From positions 12,527 through 76,526 of the forward strand of contig JAKISW010000009.1 in the NCBI GenBank assembly GCA_021648375.1: a stretch of DNA of 64,000 bases. The letters run 5' to 3'. How positions within the stretch are numbered: position 1 is the stretch's first letter; every line of letters begins with the position of its first letter. Positions 33,442 to 41,776 of this stretch are shown one piece after another. The notes under the pieces were generated by a model. That model was not told the origin of the DNA. It worked only from the letters and a program-made list of their open reading frames with translations, and searched no databases. A program made the translations under genes and the position numbers. The DNA comes from Devosiaceae bacterium (GTDB lineage: Bacteria > Pseudomonadota > Alphaproteobacteria > Rhizobiales > Devosiaceae).

Positions 33442-35910
33442 CTATTGGGCCGCTGCAATAACCTGTTCTGATTTTGGTGATTTTTGCATCCCCAATTCAT
33501 CAAAAGCAAAGTCATCAACCCCGATCACCTTATCGGTTGCCTCATCAGCCCGGCGCAAGAATCCAGCTTCTTCATTGCTCAAAATTCCCTCAGCTACCGC
33601 ATCACTTATGGCATCTCGATCAAGCCGACGCTCAATTTGACCTTTTTTAAGGGCACGGATGAATTTATGCTCAATGTCCGCCACCCGAACAACTTTTTCC
33701 AATGCATCTTCAAGCACACCCGTAACATCCTCCGGATCATCAGAAATATAAACACCGGTGGTAAAGCGATCTCTTTGAGCATTGGGATTAAGAATTGCCC
33801 GCGCCAGACGATAGTTTTCTTTATCGGTGGAACCCACATTGCGCTGCCCGAGAGGAAAAACCAGAAAACGCATGATGTAAGCCACAGGCCGGTTAGGGAA
33901 GTTATCAAACACAGCCCTGAAATTTGCTTCAATGGCCCCGATCCGATCGCGGCAAATGGCCTCGATCACCGGCAGATCCTCCTTGATCCGTCCATCATCC
34001 TCATAGCGTTTAAGGGTGGTGGAAAGCAGATAAAGATCCGATAAAATATCAGCCATTCGACCGGAGAGCCGTTGTTTGCGTTTCAGGTCGCCCCCCAAAA
34101 GCGCCACAGTCCAGTCCCCCACCAAAGCAAAATGCTGGGAATAACGGTGCAATTGTTTATACCAGCGTTTCAATTCATGATCGACCGGAGATGAGGCAAA
34201 ACGCCCCCCGGTAATCGCCTGCCAAAAACTGCCGGTGATATTGCCCAGCATAAAGGCCACATGCCCGGCAAAGGCTTTATCAAAGGCTTTAATACCAGCT
34301 TTTTTATCGGGGTTTTGCACTGCAGTAATTTCATCATAAAGATATGGATGCGCTCTCAATGCCCCTTGCGCAAAGGTAATCAGGGTGCGGGTGAGAATAT
34401 TGGCACCCTCAACGGTTATGGCCACCGGAGTGTTGGCATAGGCGGAAAACAGATAGTTCTTAGGACCTTCCTGAATGGCCCGCCCCCCATGAATATCCAT
34501 GGCATCATTTATCCGATCGCGCATGGCTTCAGTTGCGCGATATTTCAGCAGGGCCGAAATAACCGCCGGTTTTTGCCCCTCATCAACCATGGCGGCAGTT
34601 ACAGTCCTTGCCCCTTCAAACATATAGGCATATTTTACCAAACGCGCCAAAGGTTCGGCTACCCCCTCCATTATTCCAATGGGAATGCCAAACTGACGCC
34701 GAATACGCGCATAGGCACTTGTGGTGCGCAGTGCCACTTTCATAGAAACCGAACCAATTGCAGGAAGGGAAATTGCCCGCCCGGTCGATAGGCACTCCAT
34801 TAGCATGCGCCAGCCCTGACCCGCATATTCTGCCCCGCCAATAATATATTCCATAGGAACAAACACATCTGTTCCGCTGGTGGGACCGTTCATAAATGCC
34901 GATCCGGCGGGGAAATGACGCCGGCCGATTTCAACTCCGGGATAGTCCGCAGGAATTAGCGCCAAAGTTATGCCCACATCTTCGCCCTTGCCCAAATGAT
35001 TTTCTGGATCAAACAGGTTGACCGCCAACCCAACAAGCGTGGCAACGGGAGCAAGTGTGATATAGCGTTTGTCCCAGCTTAAGCGCACTCCAAGGACTTC
35101 TTTGCCCTTATATTTGCCCATAGTGACAATACCCACATCGCGCATACCCGCCGCGTCCGATCCCGCATGGGTGCCGGTCAAGGCAAAACAGGGCACTTCC
35201 TTACCTTTGGCAAGGCGCGCCAGATATTTATCTTTTTGTTCTTTGGTGCCATATTTTTCCAGCAATTCACCCGGCCCAAGCGAATTGGGAACCATAACGG
35301 AAATACCGGCAGCAACCGAACGCGAGGCAATCTTTGAAACCACCATAGACTGGGCCTGGGCAGAAAACCCCAAACCCCCGTGCGCCTTGGAAATCAACAT
35401 CCCCAAAAAGCCTTTGTCTTTAAGGAACTGCCACACTTCGGGGGGCATATCAGCGCGATTATGACGGATGTCCCAATCATCAATCATTGCACAAACCTCA
35501 TTGGTCGGCCCATCAAGAAACGCCTGTTCTTCTTCGGTCAGGGAAATTTTTCTGATCCCCAAAAGATTGTTCCACTCAGGGCGCCCGGAAAACAAATCCG
35601 CATCCCAGCCCACGGTTCCCGCATCCAGCGCTTCCTGCTCGGTGGAAGAAATATTGGGTAGCATTTTTTTGACCATGCCAAACATCGGACCGGTAAGCAC
35701 CAGACGCCGAACAAAAGGAACAGCAAACAAAAACAACAAAACAGACGGAGCAAGAGCAAATGTCCACGCGAACGCACCGGGGTTTTCAGTGACAAGCATC
35801 GCCGCCATTCCCGCCAGCAGCGCCACCGCAGCCCAAAGCCAGATTGGCGTTTTGTGATACGCCAATATCAAAAATGCCACCAACGTAATAACCAGAACAA
35901 TGCCAAACAT
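33442..35910 (-). CDS. fadE: Acyl-CoA dehydrogenase FadE
   Basis: An 822-residue membrane-linked acyl-CoA dehydrogenase. Two or three hydrophobic segments occupy the first 85 residues; the flavin dehydrogenase core lies at about 120-530 (ISKAHGGLGFSAQAQS, CFALTGTHAGSDAAGM, ARIRRQFGIPIG, AMDIHGGRAIQEGPKNYL); and the C-terminal 260 residues are the DUF1974 part of FadE enzymes. It performs the first oxidation of long-chain acyl-CoA. It is the first gene of the minus-strand operon, with the 16-bp palindrome about 100 bases upstream. Confidence 0.94.
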   Translation of the reverse strand: MFGIVLVITLVAFLILAYHKTPIWLWAAVALLAGMAAMLVTENPGAFAWTFALAPSVLLFLFAVPFVRRLVLTGPMFGMVKKMLPNISSTEQEALDAGTVGWDADLFSGRPEWNNLLGIRKISLTEEEQAFLDGPTNEVCAMIDDWDIRHNRADMPPEVWQFLKDKGFLGMLISKAHGGLGFSAQAQSMVVSKIASRSVAAGISVMVPNSLGPGELLEKYGTKEQKDKYLARLAKGKEVPCFALTGTHAGSDAAGMRDVGIVTMGKYKGKEVLGVRLSWDKRYITLAPVATLVGLAVNLFDPENHLGKGEDVGITLALIPADYPGVEIGRRHFPAGSAFMNGPTSGTDVFVPMEYIIGGAEYAGQGWRMLMECLSTGRAISLPAIGSVSMKVALRTTSAYARIRRQFGIPIGIMEGVAEPLARLVKYAYMFEGARTVTAAMVDEGQKPAVISALLKYRATEAMRDRINDAMDIHGGRAIQEGPKNYLFSAYANTPVAITVEGANILTRTLITFAQGALRAHPYLYDEITAVQNPDKKAGIKAFDKAFAGHVAFMLGNITGSFWQAITGGRFASSPVDHELKRWYKQLHRYSQHFALVGDWTVALLGGDLKRKQRLSGRMADILSDLYLLSTTLKRYEDDGRIKEDLPVIEAICRDRIGAIEANFRAVFDNFPNRPVAYIMRFLVFPLGQRNVGSTDKENYRLARAILNPNAQRDRFTTGVYISDDPEDVTGVLEDALEKVVRVADIEHKFIRALKKGQIERRLDRDAISDAVAEGILSNEEAGFLRRADEATDKVIGVDDFAFDELGMQKSPKSEQVIAAAQ

Positions 35911-36006
35911 AATACACCTCGCCAGATTTTAGTGTCGTCAGAATTCAGTGTCGTGGCACCTGAAAACGGCTGCCGGAAACACCGATCGTACCATAAATAA
36001 TCATAG

Positions 36007-36022
36007 TTGACGTATACGTCAA
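36007..36022. promoter_or_regulatory. Perfect 16-bp palindrome, likely operator for the MerR regulator
   Basis: TTGACGTATACGTCAA is symmetric over all 16 bases. It lies in the 392-base gap between the divergent fadE and acyl-CoA ligase genes, so it can serve both. On the fadE strand its TTGACG could also be a -35 box with TATTTA 17 bases further on. LiuR-type MerR regulators bind ACGT-centred palindromes of this shape, and such a gene lies at 37993-38454. A weak partial second site, TTGACGTTTGACCCAA, is at about 36232. Confidence 0.7.
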
Positions 36023-36302
36023 TAGCTTGACTAATTAGTATAGTAAAAAATTAGCCAAAATTACGCAATACAGAGCAAACACCCGCTAAATTTCATCAGA
36101 TTTTACCAATCTCATTTAACCTTTGCAAAATTACATAATAGCAGGTTTTTAGCGTTCAACAAAATCACCACAGACTCGATGTGCCTGCCCCATCACTACC
36201 CCCAAAAATTTTAGACGTTTGAGCAATATCACTTTGACGTTTGACCCAAGAACAAATGCATGGAATATTAAATAAACAATTTTTTGGAGGGAAAATAAAG
36301 TA

Positions 36303-38024
36303 ATGAGTAAAACTGGTGACAATCAAGAGAGATACCGCCCCTGGATTGCCAACTACCCGGAGGGAATAATCTGGGATGCTGAAATTGACACCACTCCGGT
36401 TCATACCCAGATTTTAAAAGCCTGCGATGAGCACCCGGATTCTGACGCGCTGGATTTTTTAGGTAAAAAGACTTCTTTTAAAGACCTTGGTCAACAAATC
36501 AGAGCGTTCGCCGGTGCCTTGCAAAAGCAATTGGGAGTTAAAAAAGGCTCCAGAGTTGCTCTCCTGTTGCCTAACACACCATTTTTCCCCGTCGCTTATT
36601 ACGGCACTCTTCTGGCTGGCGGCACTGTGGTAAATTGCAATCCTCTTTATACGGTCCCCGAACTCACCCACATCACGGCCGATGCCGGGGCAGATGTTCT
36701 TGTTACTCTTGATTTAAAAATGATCTTTGAAAAAGCTCAAGCTCTGGTTGAAGCCGGAAATGTTAAAACTCTTGTCGTGTGCCACTTCCCCGATGCTTTG
36801 CCGACAGTGAAAAAAATACTGTTCAAAATTGTTAAATCCGGCGAGATGACCAAAATTGCCAGCACCAGCGTCGCCGACAAAGTGGTCAGCTTCTCAAAAA
36901 TGCTCAACTCCGGGCAAAAAGCCGACCCCGTAGAAATTGATGCGGCAAAAGATGTTGCAGTCCAGCAATATACCGGCGGTACCACCGGTCTGCCAAAAGG
37001 GGCCATGCTTTCCCACGCCAATATTGCCGCCAATGTTGATCAGATCGACAAATGGGGTTGTGGGGTTTTTGATCCACCAGCCTCGGTTGTTGCCGTATTG
37101 CCGTTTTTCCATATCTTTGCCATGACCGTTTGCATGAACGTACCCCTTGGCAAGGGATCTCAGGTGGTGATGCTGCCCCGTTTCGAGCTAAAGGCACTGC
37201 TTGATCTTTTGGTTAGAACCCGCCCAACCATCATGCCCGCAGTTCCCACCTTGTTGCTGGCAGTTGCCTCCAACAGCAAAACAACCTCCGATCATTTAAG
37301 CAGTGTGCAACTGGCCATTTCCGGCGGTGCCGGGCTGCCCGGAGAAACTCGCGATGTTTTTGGAAAAAAATCCCCGGCAATTTTAGCCGAAGGCTATGGA
37401 TTAACCGAATGCTCCCCTGTTCTTTGTTGCGCCGCTCTTCGTGTTGCTTCAAAACCCGGCTCCATCGGTATGCCGGTTCCTGGAACCGATGTGCAATTTG
37501 TTGATCTGGAAGATCCGACAAAATTTGTCGCGCCCGGTGAACGTGGTGAACTTGTTGCCACCGGCAAGCAGGTTATGCTTGGGTATTATAATAATAAAGA
37601 AGCGACCAAAGAGGCCTTCGTCAACGGATATTTCCGCACCGGAGACGTGGGTTATGTAGATGAGGATGGCTATATTTTCCTGGTTGATCGGATCAAGGAT
37701 CTTATCATTTGCTCCGGGTTTAATGTTTATCCGCGCACTATCGAAGAAGCTCTATATCGCCACGAAGATGTTGACGAGTGCAATGTTATTGGTGTCAAAG
37801 ATAAATATCGGGGCGAAGCACCCATAGCCTTTATCAAGCTCAAAGATGGAAAGAGTGCCACCGGGGCCGATATGAAGGCCTTCCTTAGCGATCAAATTTC
37901 CAAGATCGAAATGCCAAGGGAGTTCATATTTAAGGACGAACTGCCAAAGACTTTGGTCGGCAAACTTTCCAAAAAGGAATTACGTGAAGAATATGCCGAA
38001 CGCGAAGCCAGCAAAGGCAAATAA
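36303..38024 (+). CDS. fadD: Long-chain fatty acid-CoA ligase
   Basis: A 573-residue AMP-forming ligase that activates fatty acids to acyl-CoA for the adjacent beta-oxidation genes. Motifs: nucleotide loop YTGGTTGLPKGAML (about 222-235), EGYGLTECSPVL, GYFRTGDVGYVDEDGY, DRIKDLIICSGFNVYP and the C-terminal catalytic Lys region LVGKLSKKELR. It is complete. A GGAGGG lies about 14 bases before the ATG. The MerR gene overlaps its last 30-40 bases. Confidence 0.92.
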   Translation: MSKTGDNQERYRPWIANYPEGIIWDAEIDTTPVHTQILKACDEHPDSDALDFLGKKTSFKDLGQQIRAFAGALQKQLGVKKGSRVALLLPNTPFFPVAYYGTLLAGGTVVNCNPLYTVPELTHITADAGADVLVTLDLKMIFEKAQALVEAGNVKTLVVCHFPDALPTVKKILFKIVKSGEMTKIASTSVADKVVSFSKMLNSGQKADPVEIDAAKDVAVQQYTGGTTGLPKGAMLSHANIAANVDQIDKWGCGVFDPPASVVAVLPFFHIFAMTVCMNVPLGKGSQVVMLPRFELKALLDLLVRTRPTIMPAVPTLLLAVASNSKTTSDHLSSVQLAISGGAGLPGETRDVFGKKSPAILAEGYGLTECSPVLCCAALRVASKPGSIGMPVPGTDVQFVDLEDPTKFVAPGERGELVATGKQVMLGYYNNKEATKEAFVNGYFRTGDVGYVDEDGYIFLVDRIKDLIICSGFNVYPRTIEEALYRHEDVDECNVIGVKDKYRGEAPIAFIKLKDGKSATGADMKAFLSDQISKIEMPREFIFKDELPKTLVGKLSKKELREEYAEREASKGK

Positions 38025-38454
38025 CAGCGAAAAGAAATCCGTTGAAATAAAAACCATCGGTCAAGAAACTATCAGTGGAGAGCAAAACCTGTTCTCAATA
38101 ACCGAGCTGGCCAATGAGCTGGATATTTCAACAAGAACAATTCGCTTCTATGAAAGCAAAGGTCTTTTGTCCCCCCAGCGCGTCGGGGGGACAAGAATTT
38201 TTCAATATCGTGATCGGGTGCGTCTGTTATTGATATTGCGCGGTAAAAGACTTGGTTTTTCCCTCAAGGATATTTCGGAATATCTGGACCTTTATGATGC
38301 TGACAGAACCCATACCGGTCAGATAAAACTCCTGCAATCCAAGGTCGATGACCGGTTGGCAAAGCTTGAAATACAGCTCCATGATCTGCAAACCACTATT
38401 GCTGAATTGAAAAAAATGCGCTCTCTTACCAGTGAGGCCCTGCAAAAGGCATGA
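37993..38454 (+). CDS. MerR-family regulator, LiuR-like
   Basis: A 153-residue regulator. After about 35 polar residues comes the MerR HTH and wing: FSITELANELDISTRTIRFY, ESKGLLSPQRVGGTRIFQYR, then LLILRGKRLGFSLKDISEYL and a dimer coiled coil (KLEIQLHDLQTTIAELKKM). DRVRLLLILRGKRLGFSL is typical of LiuR, which controls branched-chain and fatty-acid degradation in Proteobacteria. Its start lies inside the ligase gene (ATG 37993; GTG 37984 is also possible), so the two are coupled. It has no metal-binding cysteines. Confidence 0.87.
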   Translation: MPNAKPAKANNSEKKSVEIKTIGQETISGEQNLFSITELANELDISTRTIRFYESKGLLSPQRVGGTRIFQYRDRVRLLLILRGKRLGFSLKDISEYLDLYDADRTHTGQIKLLQSKVDDRLAKLEIQLHDLQTTIAELKKMRSLTSEALQKA

Positions 38455-38469
38455 GAAAAACTCTGGCAT

Positions 38470-38856
38470 TCAGGTACGGCGTATCAACAATCGTGCAAAC
38501 CCGCTCATAAGTAATAATTCCAACACAATCGGGACCCAGGTATATGGCCCGGCAAATCCGCGCAACACTTCGCCAATACCCAGCAAAGCCAGGCCACCTG
38601 TCATAACCACAGCAGCCAGGCAAACCGCGCGTCGCTCAGCTGATGGTGGTGCATTTCGCAAGCCCCACATTAAAACGGCATAGCCCAGAAATAATACTGC
38701 CGCCCGTCGAGAAATAAAGTCTCCAGTTGGACCACCACTATCAATCGAAAAAATTGCATAGACTGAGTTAGGCGCCAAACCATATAACAGGGTCAATATA
38801 GCGGCTATAAAAGCCCCTGCACTGGCCAAAAACTTGAAAGTCATCTTTAACTCCAC
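38470..38856 (-). CDS. Small four-helix membrane protein
   Basis: A 128-residue protein with about four hydrophobic segments (FLASAGAFIAAILTLLYGLA, AAVLFLGYAVLMWGL, AVVMTGGLALLGIG, VPIVLELLLMSGF). The arrangement resembles the DUF4345 family, but I cannot assign it firmly. Function unknown. It is convergent with the MerR gene. A second ATG at codon 5 is possible. Confidence 0.6.
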   Translation of the reverse strand: MELKMTFKFLASAGAFIAAILTLLYGLAPNSVYAIFSIDSGGPTGDFISRRAAVLFLGYAVLMWGLRNAPPSAERRAVCLAAVVMTGGLALLGIGEVLRGFAGPYTWVPIVLELLLMSGFARLLIRRT

Positions 38857-38956
38857 AACATATTTATCAAAAATAACAATTTTACTTTGAGCGGAATCAG
38901 ATCGTGAAATGCTTTTACGATCAGCGTGTCCTTGCAGCGCTAGCGAGATAAAAAGA

Positions 38957-39032
38957 TGGTGGGCGTAACTGGGATTGAACCAGTGACCCCTACAATGTCA
39001 ATGTAGTGCTCTCCCGCTGAGCTATACGCCCA
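38957..39032 (-). tRNA. tRNA-Val (GAC)
   Basis: A 76-base cloverleaf on the minus strand. The acceptor TGGGCGT pairs with ACGCCCA, and CCA is encoded. The D-arm has TAGCTCAGCGGGAGAGCA. The anticodon arm CTACA-TTGACAT-TGTAG has anticodon GAC. The T-arm has GGTTCAATCCC. A T-run (TCTTTTTAT) follows the 3' end. Confidence 0.97.
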
Positions 39033-39124
39033 TCTTTTTTCGATAGTCATCAAATATATTGCCAGCGGATTTTTGCAACATAAATCTTTTCTGAACAGCT
39101 TTTTTACTCAGACCCTGTCAAAGA

Positions 39125-39484
39125 TTACGCGGCCAAAAGGCGCTCAACTTCGTTCACCAGATCATTTAAGTGAAAAGGCTTGGATAAAACCGAAGCATCC
39201 TTTAGCGCATCACTATCAGGATTAAGAGCCACTGCGGCAAACCCGGTTATAAACATAACCTTTAAATCAGGGTCCAGTTCGGTAGCCCTTCGCGCCAGTT
39301 CAATGCCATCCATTTCAGGCATTACAATATCTGACAATAACAGGGAAAACGGCTCCTCACGCAAGCGCTCATAAGCTGACTTGCCATTATCGAATGAAAC
39401 CACATCAAACCCGGCATTTTTTAAGGCCCTGGTGAGGAACTGGCGCATATCCGCGTCATCTTCTGCCAACAATATTCTATTCAT
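39125..39484 (-). CDS. cpdR: Response regulator CpdR
   Basis: A 119-residue single receiver domain: ILLAEDDADMRQFLTRAL, phospho-acceptor Asp in LLLSDIVMPEMDGIELAR, KVMFITGFAAVA and LSKPFHLNDLV. This is the CpdR pattern. In Caulobacter and relatives, unphosphorylated CpdR primes ClpXP for proteolysis and recruits it to the cell pole. Its place beside an N-formylglutamate amidohydrolase gene is typical. RcdA, its partner adaptor, is encoded at 3.2-3.7 kb. Confidence 0.9.
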   Translation of the reverse strand: MNRILLAEDDADMRQFLTRALKNAGFDVVSFDNGKSAYERLREEPFSLLLSDIVMPEMDGIELARRATELDPDLKVMFITGFAAVALNPDSDALKDASVLSKPFHLNDLVNEVERLLAA

Positions 39485-39704
39485 AAATCCCTCCGGCCGA
39501 AACCAATACTAAAACGCCGCAAATCATTTTAACCTACATGACCTGCAAAGCAAGCAATTACCATACGATGTTTAGGATCAAGACCTAATAAATTCATTAA
39601 TTTGGTTGGACAAAATACCTTTTTGAAGGCACATTGCCGACCAAATAGATAAAAAATGGCATTTGTTGGGTCAAGGTCAGGACCTATTATATAACGGGGA
39701 ATTT

Positions 39705-40613
39705 ATGCAATCGGATTTTGCTGACAGGCCAGCCTTTGAAACCATCCGCCCTAGGCGGCAAACGGCCCCTTTTGTCTTTAATTCCGCCCACTCCGGAACC
39801 GATTACCCGGAACGGTTCTTAAAAATGACCCGTCTGGACAGGTTTTCAATCCGCCAGTCAGAAGATACATTTGTTGATGAAATATTTGAGCGCGCGCCCT
39901 ATCTGGGAGTGCCGCTGTTGCGCGCCCGATTTCCCCGCGCCTATCTGGATGTAAACCGCGAGCCCTATGAATTAGACCCTCAAATGTTTTGCGACCCCCT
40001 GCCCGCTCACCATAACACCGCATCCAAAAGAGTCGCGGCCGGACTTGGCACTTTGGCAAAAATCGTTGCCGAAAATAAATCCATTTATCGCGAAAAGCTC
40101 ACCCTGTCCGATGCCATGATGCGTATTCAGGGAATTTACAAACCCTATCATTCAACACTGCAAAATCTGCTTTCCCAGACCCTTAGCAGATTTGGAGTTG
40201 CCGTGCTTATTGATTGCCACTCCATGCCACCCCTTAATGACACCAAAAATTCTCGCGCGCCTCAAATTATTCTTGGTGATCGCTTTGGCACCACCTGCTC
40301 CCCTGCTCTGATTGATATGGCTGAAGACTTGTTTGTTGGTTTAGGGTTTATAGTTGCCCGCAACAAACCCTATGCAGGCGGTTTTATCACCCGCTCTTAT
40401 GGCACCCCAAAGCATGGCATCCATGCCCTGCAGATAGAATTTTCACGCCATCTTTATATGAATGAAAGCACCAGACGCGCCAACAAAAATTTTAACCTGA
40501 TAAAAGAAGTGGCAACCAAATTGATCGAGCGCTTTATACAGATGGATTTTGACCTGGTTTCACAAAATCAAAAACTCTACCCCAGCGACACTCAAAGCAT
40601 AGCCGCCGAATAA
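39705..40613 (+). CDS. N-formylglutamate amidohydrolase family protein
   Basis: A 302-residue zinc amidohydrolase-like protein: FVFNSAHSGTDYPERFL, a DEIFERAPYLGVPLLRARF region, LIDCHSMPP and the C-side IEFSRHLYMNE. The family hydrolyses N-formyl-L-glutamate at the end of histidine breakdown, although many alphaproteobacterial members are untested. The ATG at 39705 (MQSDFADRP) has GGGG upstream; the earlier ATG at 39663 would add 14 unlikely residues. It diverges from cpdR. Confidence 0.87.
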   Translation: MQSDFADRPAFETIRPRRQTAPFVFNSAHSGTDYPERFLKMTRLDRFSIRQSEDTFVDEIFERAPYLGVPLLRARFPRAYLDVNREPYELDPQMFCDPLPAHHNTASKRVAAGLGTLAKIVAENKSIYREKLTLSDAMMRIQGIYKPYHSTLQNLLSQTLSRFGVAVLIDCHSMPPLNDTKNSRAPQIILGDRFGTTCSPALIDMAEDLFVGLGFIVARNKPYAGGFITRSYGTPKHGIHALQIEFSRHLYMNESTRRANKNFNLIKEVATKLIERFIQMDFDLVSQNQKLYPSDTQSIAAE

Positions 40614-40628
40614 TTTTGCAATCAAACT

Positions 40629-40731
40629 AAAAAAGCGAGTGTCCAAAGCGACCAAAGAGCTTCAAACAAAAAAACGGGTCGCCGGAGCGACCAAAAACTT
40701 CAACTAAAAAAACGGGTCGCCGAAGCGACCC
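40629..40731 (-). repeat. Three tandem terminator hairpins (minus strand)
   Basis: Three units of about 38 bases: 40629-40667 (degenerate), 40668-40705 and 40706-40731. Units 2 and 3 share AAAAAAACGGGTCGCC and GCGACC. On the minus strand, unit 3 is GGGTCGC-TTCG-GCGACCC followed by GTTTTTTT, a UUCG-capped intrinsic terminator, and unit 2 repeats it with a TCCG loop. No minus-strand protein gene feeds into them. Confidence 0.88.
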
Positions 40732-40800
40732 AGTAAGGGAGGAAAATGACGGTCGCATGTATAAGAATACCGCCAATTGTCATGCACTATTGGCAGTGAA
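40706..40800 (-). ncRNA. Second candidate small RNA with CCUCCC motif
   Basis: Read on the minus strand: an unstructured leader, CCTCCCT at 40736-40742, then four bases later the GGGTCGC-TTCG-GCGACCC terminator (40706-40731). This is the same order of parts as the candidate at 3948-4040. Alternatively, on the plus strand, AAGGGAGG lies four bases before ATG of a 17-codon frame (40747-40800), so a tiny peptide cannot be excluded. The 5' end is not defined. Confidence 0.42.
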
Positions 40801-40937
40801 CTGATTTGCTCTAACAAGCAAGATAAAGTACCTGAAAACTAAATATTGCCCCAACACTGTTGCAAAAATGAATCACTTTTATTTACTGTAATTCATACCC
40901 ATTCTCATTTAAACAATTGAATATAAAAAGAAAACTC

Positions 40938-41759
40938 ATGGATATAAGTACCAATACTAGCATCATCCACAACATTGAAGAAACTGCATTTGAGCGCACA
41001 TTACTTGATGCGATCAATGCTGCTGCCAAGGTTACCCTGCCAGCTTTTCGCTCAGGGTTAAGCGTTGATAACAAGCTTGATGAAGGGTTTGACCCGGTAA
41101 CTCAGGCTGATAAAGAAGCCGAACAAGTCATCCGCCAGGTTATCGAAGGTGCGTTCCCCCACCACATGATAATTGGAGAAGAGCACGCAACCAAACAAAC
41201 CGACAGTCCATTTTCATGGATTATTGACCCGATTGACGGCACCAGAGCCTTTATAACCGGCGTGCCGGTGTGGGGCACCTTGATCGGGATCGCCCATAAA
41301 GAAAAAATCTTTGCAGGCATTATGGCCCAACCATTTACCGGGGAAGTTTTTTTGGGTCTTGGCAGCAAAAGCACCTATTCTCGTTTTGGATCAGACCCAA
41401 AAAACCTGACCACCAGCAAAGTTCAAAACCTTGATGAAGCTCGCCTGATGACCACAACCCCAGCACTGTTTGAAGGTGAACAATTACAGGCCTACCTAAA
41501 TCTGGAAAAACAGGTTCGTCTGGCCCGCTATGGGTGTGATTGTTACGCCTATTGCCTATTGGCAGCCGGGGAGATTGATCTTGTTGTTGAGGCGGGTCTC
41601 AATATTTATGATATTGCAGCTTTAATACCCATTATTGAAAATGCCGGTGGCACTATCACCACTTTTGACGGTTCTCCGGCTGATAAGGGCGGCAATATTA
41701 TTGCCGCAGCCACCCCGCAATTACACCGCGCCGCCATGGATATAATGGCGAAAAAGTGA
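40938..41759 (+). CDS. hisN: Histidinol-phosphatase, inositol-monophosphatase type
   Basis: A 273-residue Mg-dependent phosphatase. It has the family motifs DPVTQADKEAE, IIGEEHATK, WIIDPIDGTRAFITGVPVWG and the C-side GLNIYDIAALIPIIENAGG. The RAFITGVPVWGTLI variant is typical of HisN, which dephosphorylates histidinol phosphate in histidine synthesis. The ATG at 40938 is preferred over a TTG at 40917. It is convergent with the hydrolase gene. Confidence 0.86.
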   Translation: MDISTNTSIIHNIEETAFERTLLDAINAAAKVTLPAFRSGLSVDNKLDEGFDPVTQADKEAEQVIRQVIEGAFPHHMIIGEEHATKQTDSPFSWIIDPIDGTRAFITGVPVWGTLIGIAHKEKIFAGIMAQPFTGEVFLGLGSKSTYSRFGSDPKNLTTSKVQNLDEARLMTTTPALFEGEQLQAYLNLEKQVRLARYGCDCYAYCLLAAGEIDLVVEAGLNIYDIAALIPIIENAGGTITTFDGSPADKGGNIIAAATPQLHRAAMDIMAKK

Positions 41760-41776
41760 ATTTTTAAACCCCGCCA

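Noticed and set aside
33484..35857. Long open frames antisense to fadE
   Set aside because: They follow the codon pattern of the fadE strand and show no known domain.
36007..36022. Restriction or recombination site reading of the palindrome
   Set aside because: A single copy in a promoter gap next to a MerR gene is better explained as an operator.
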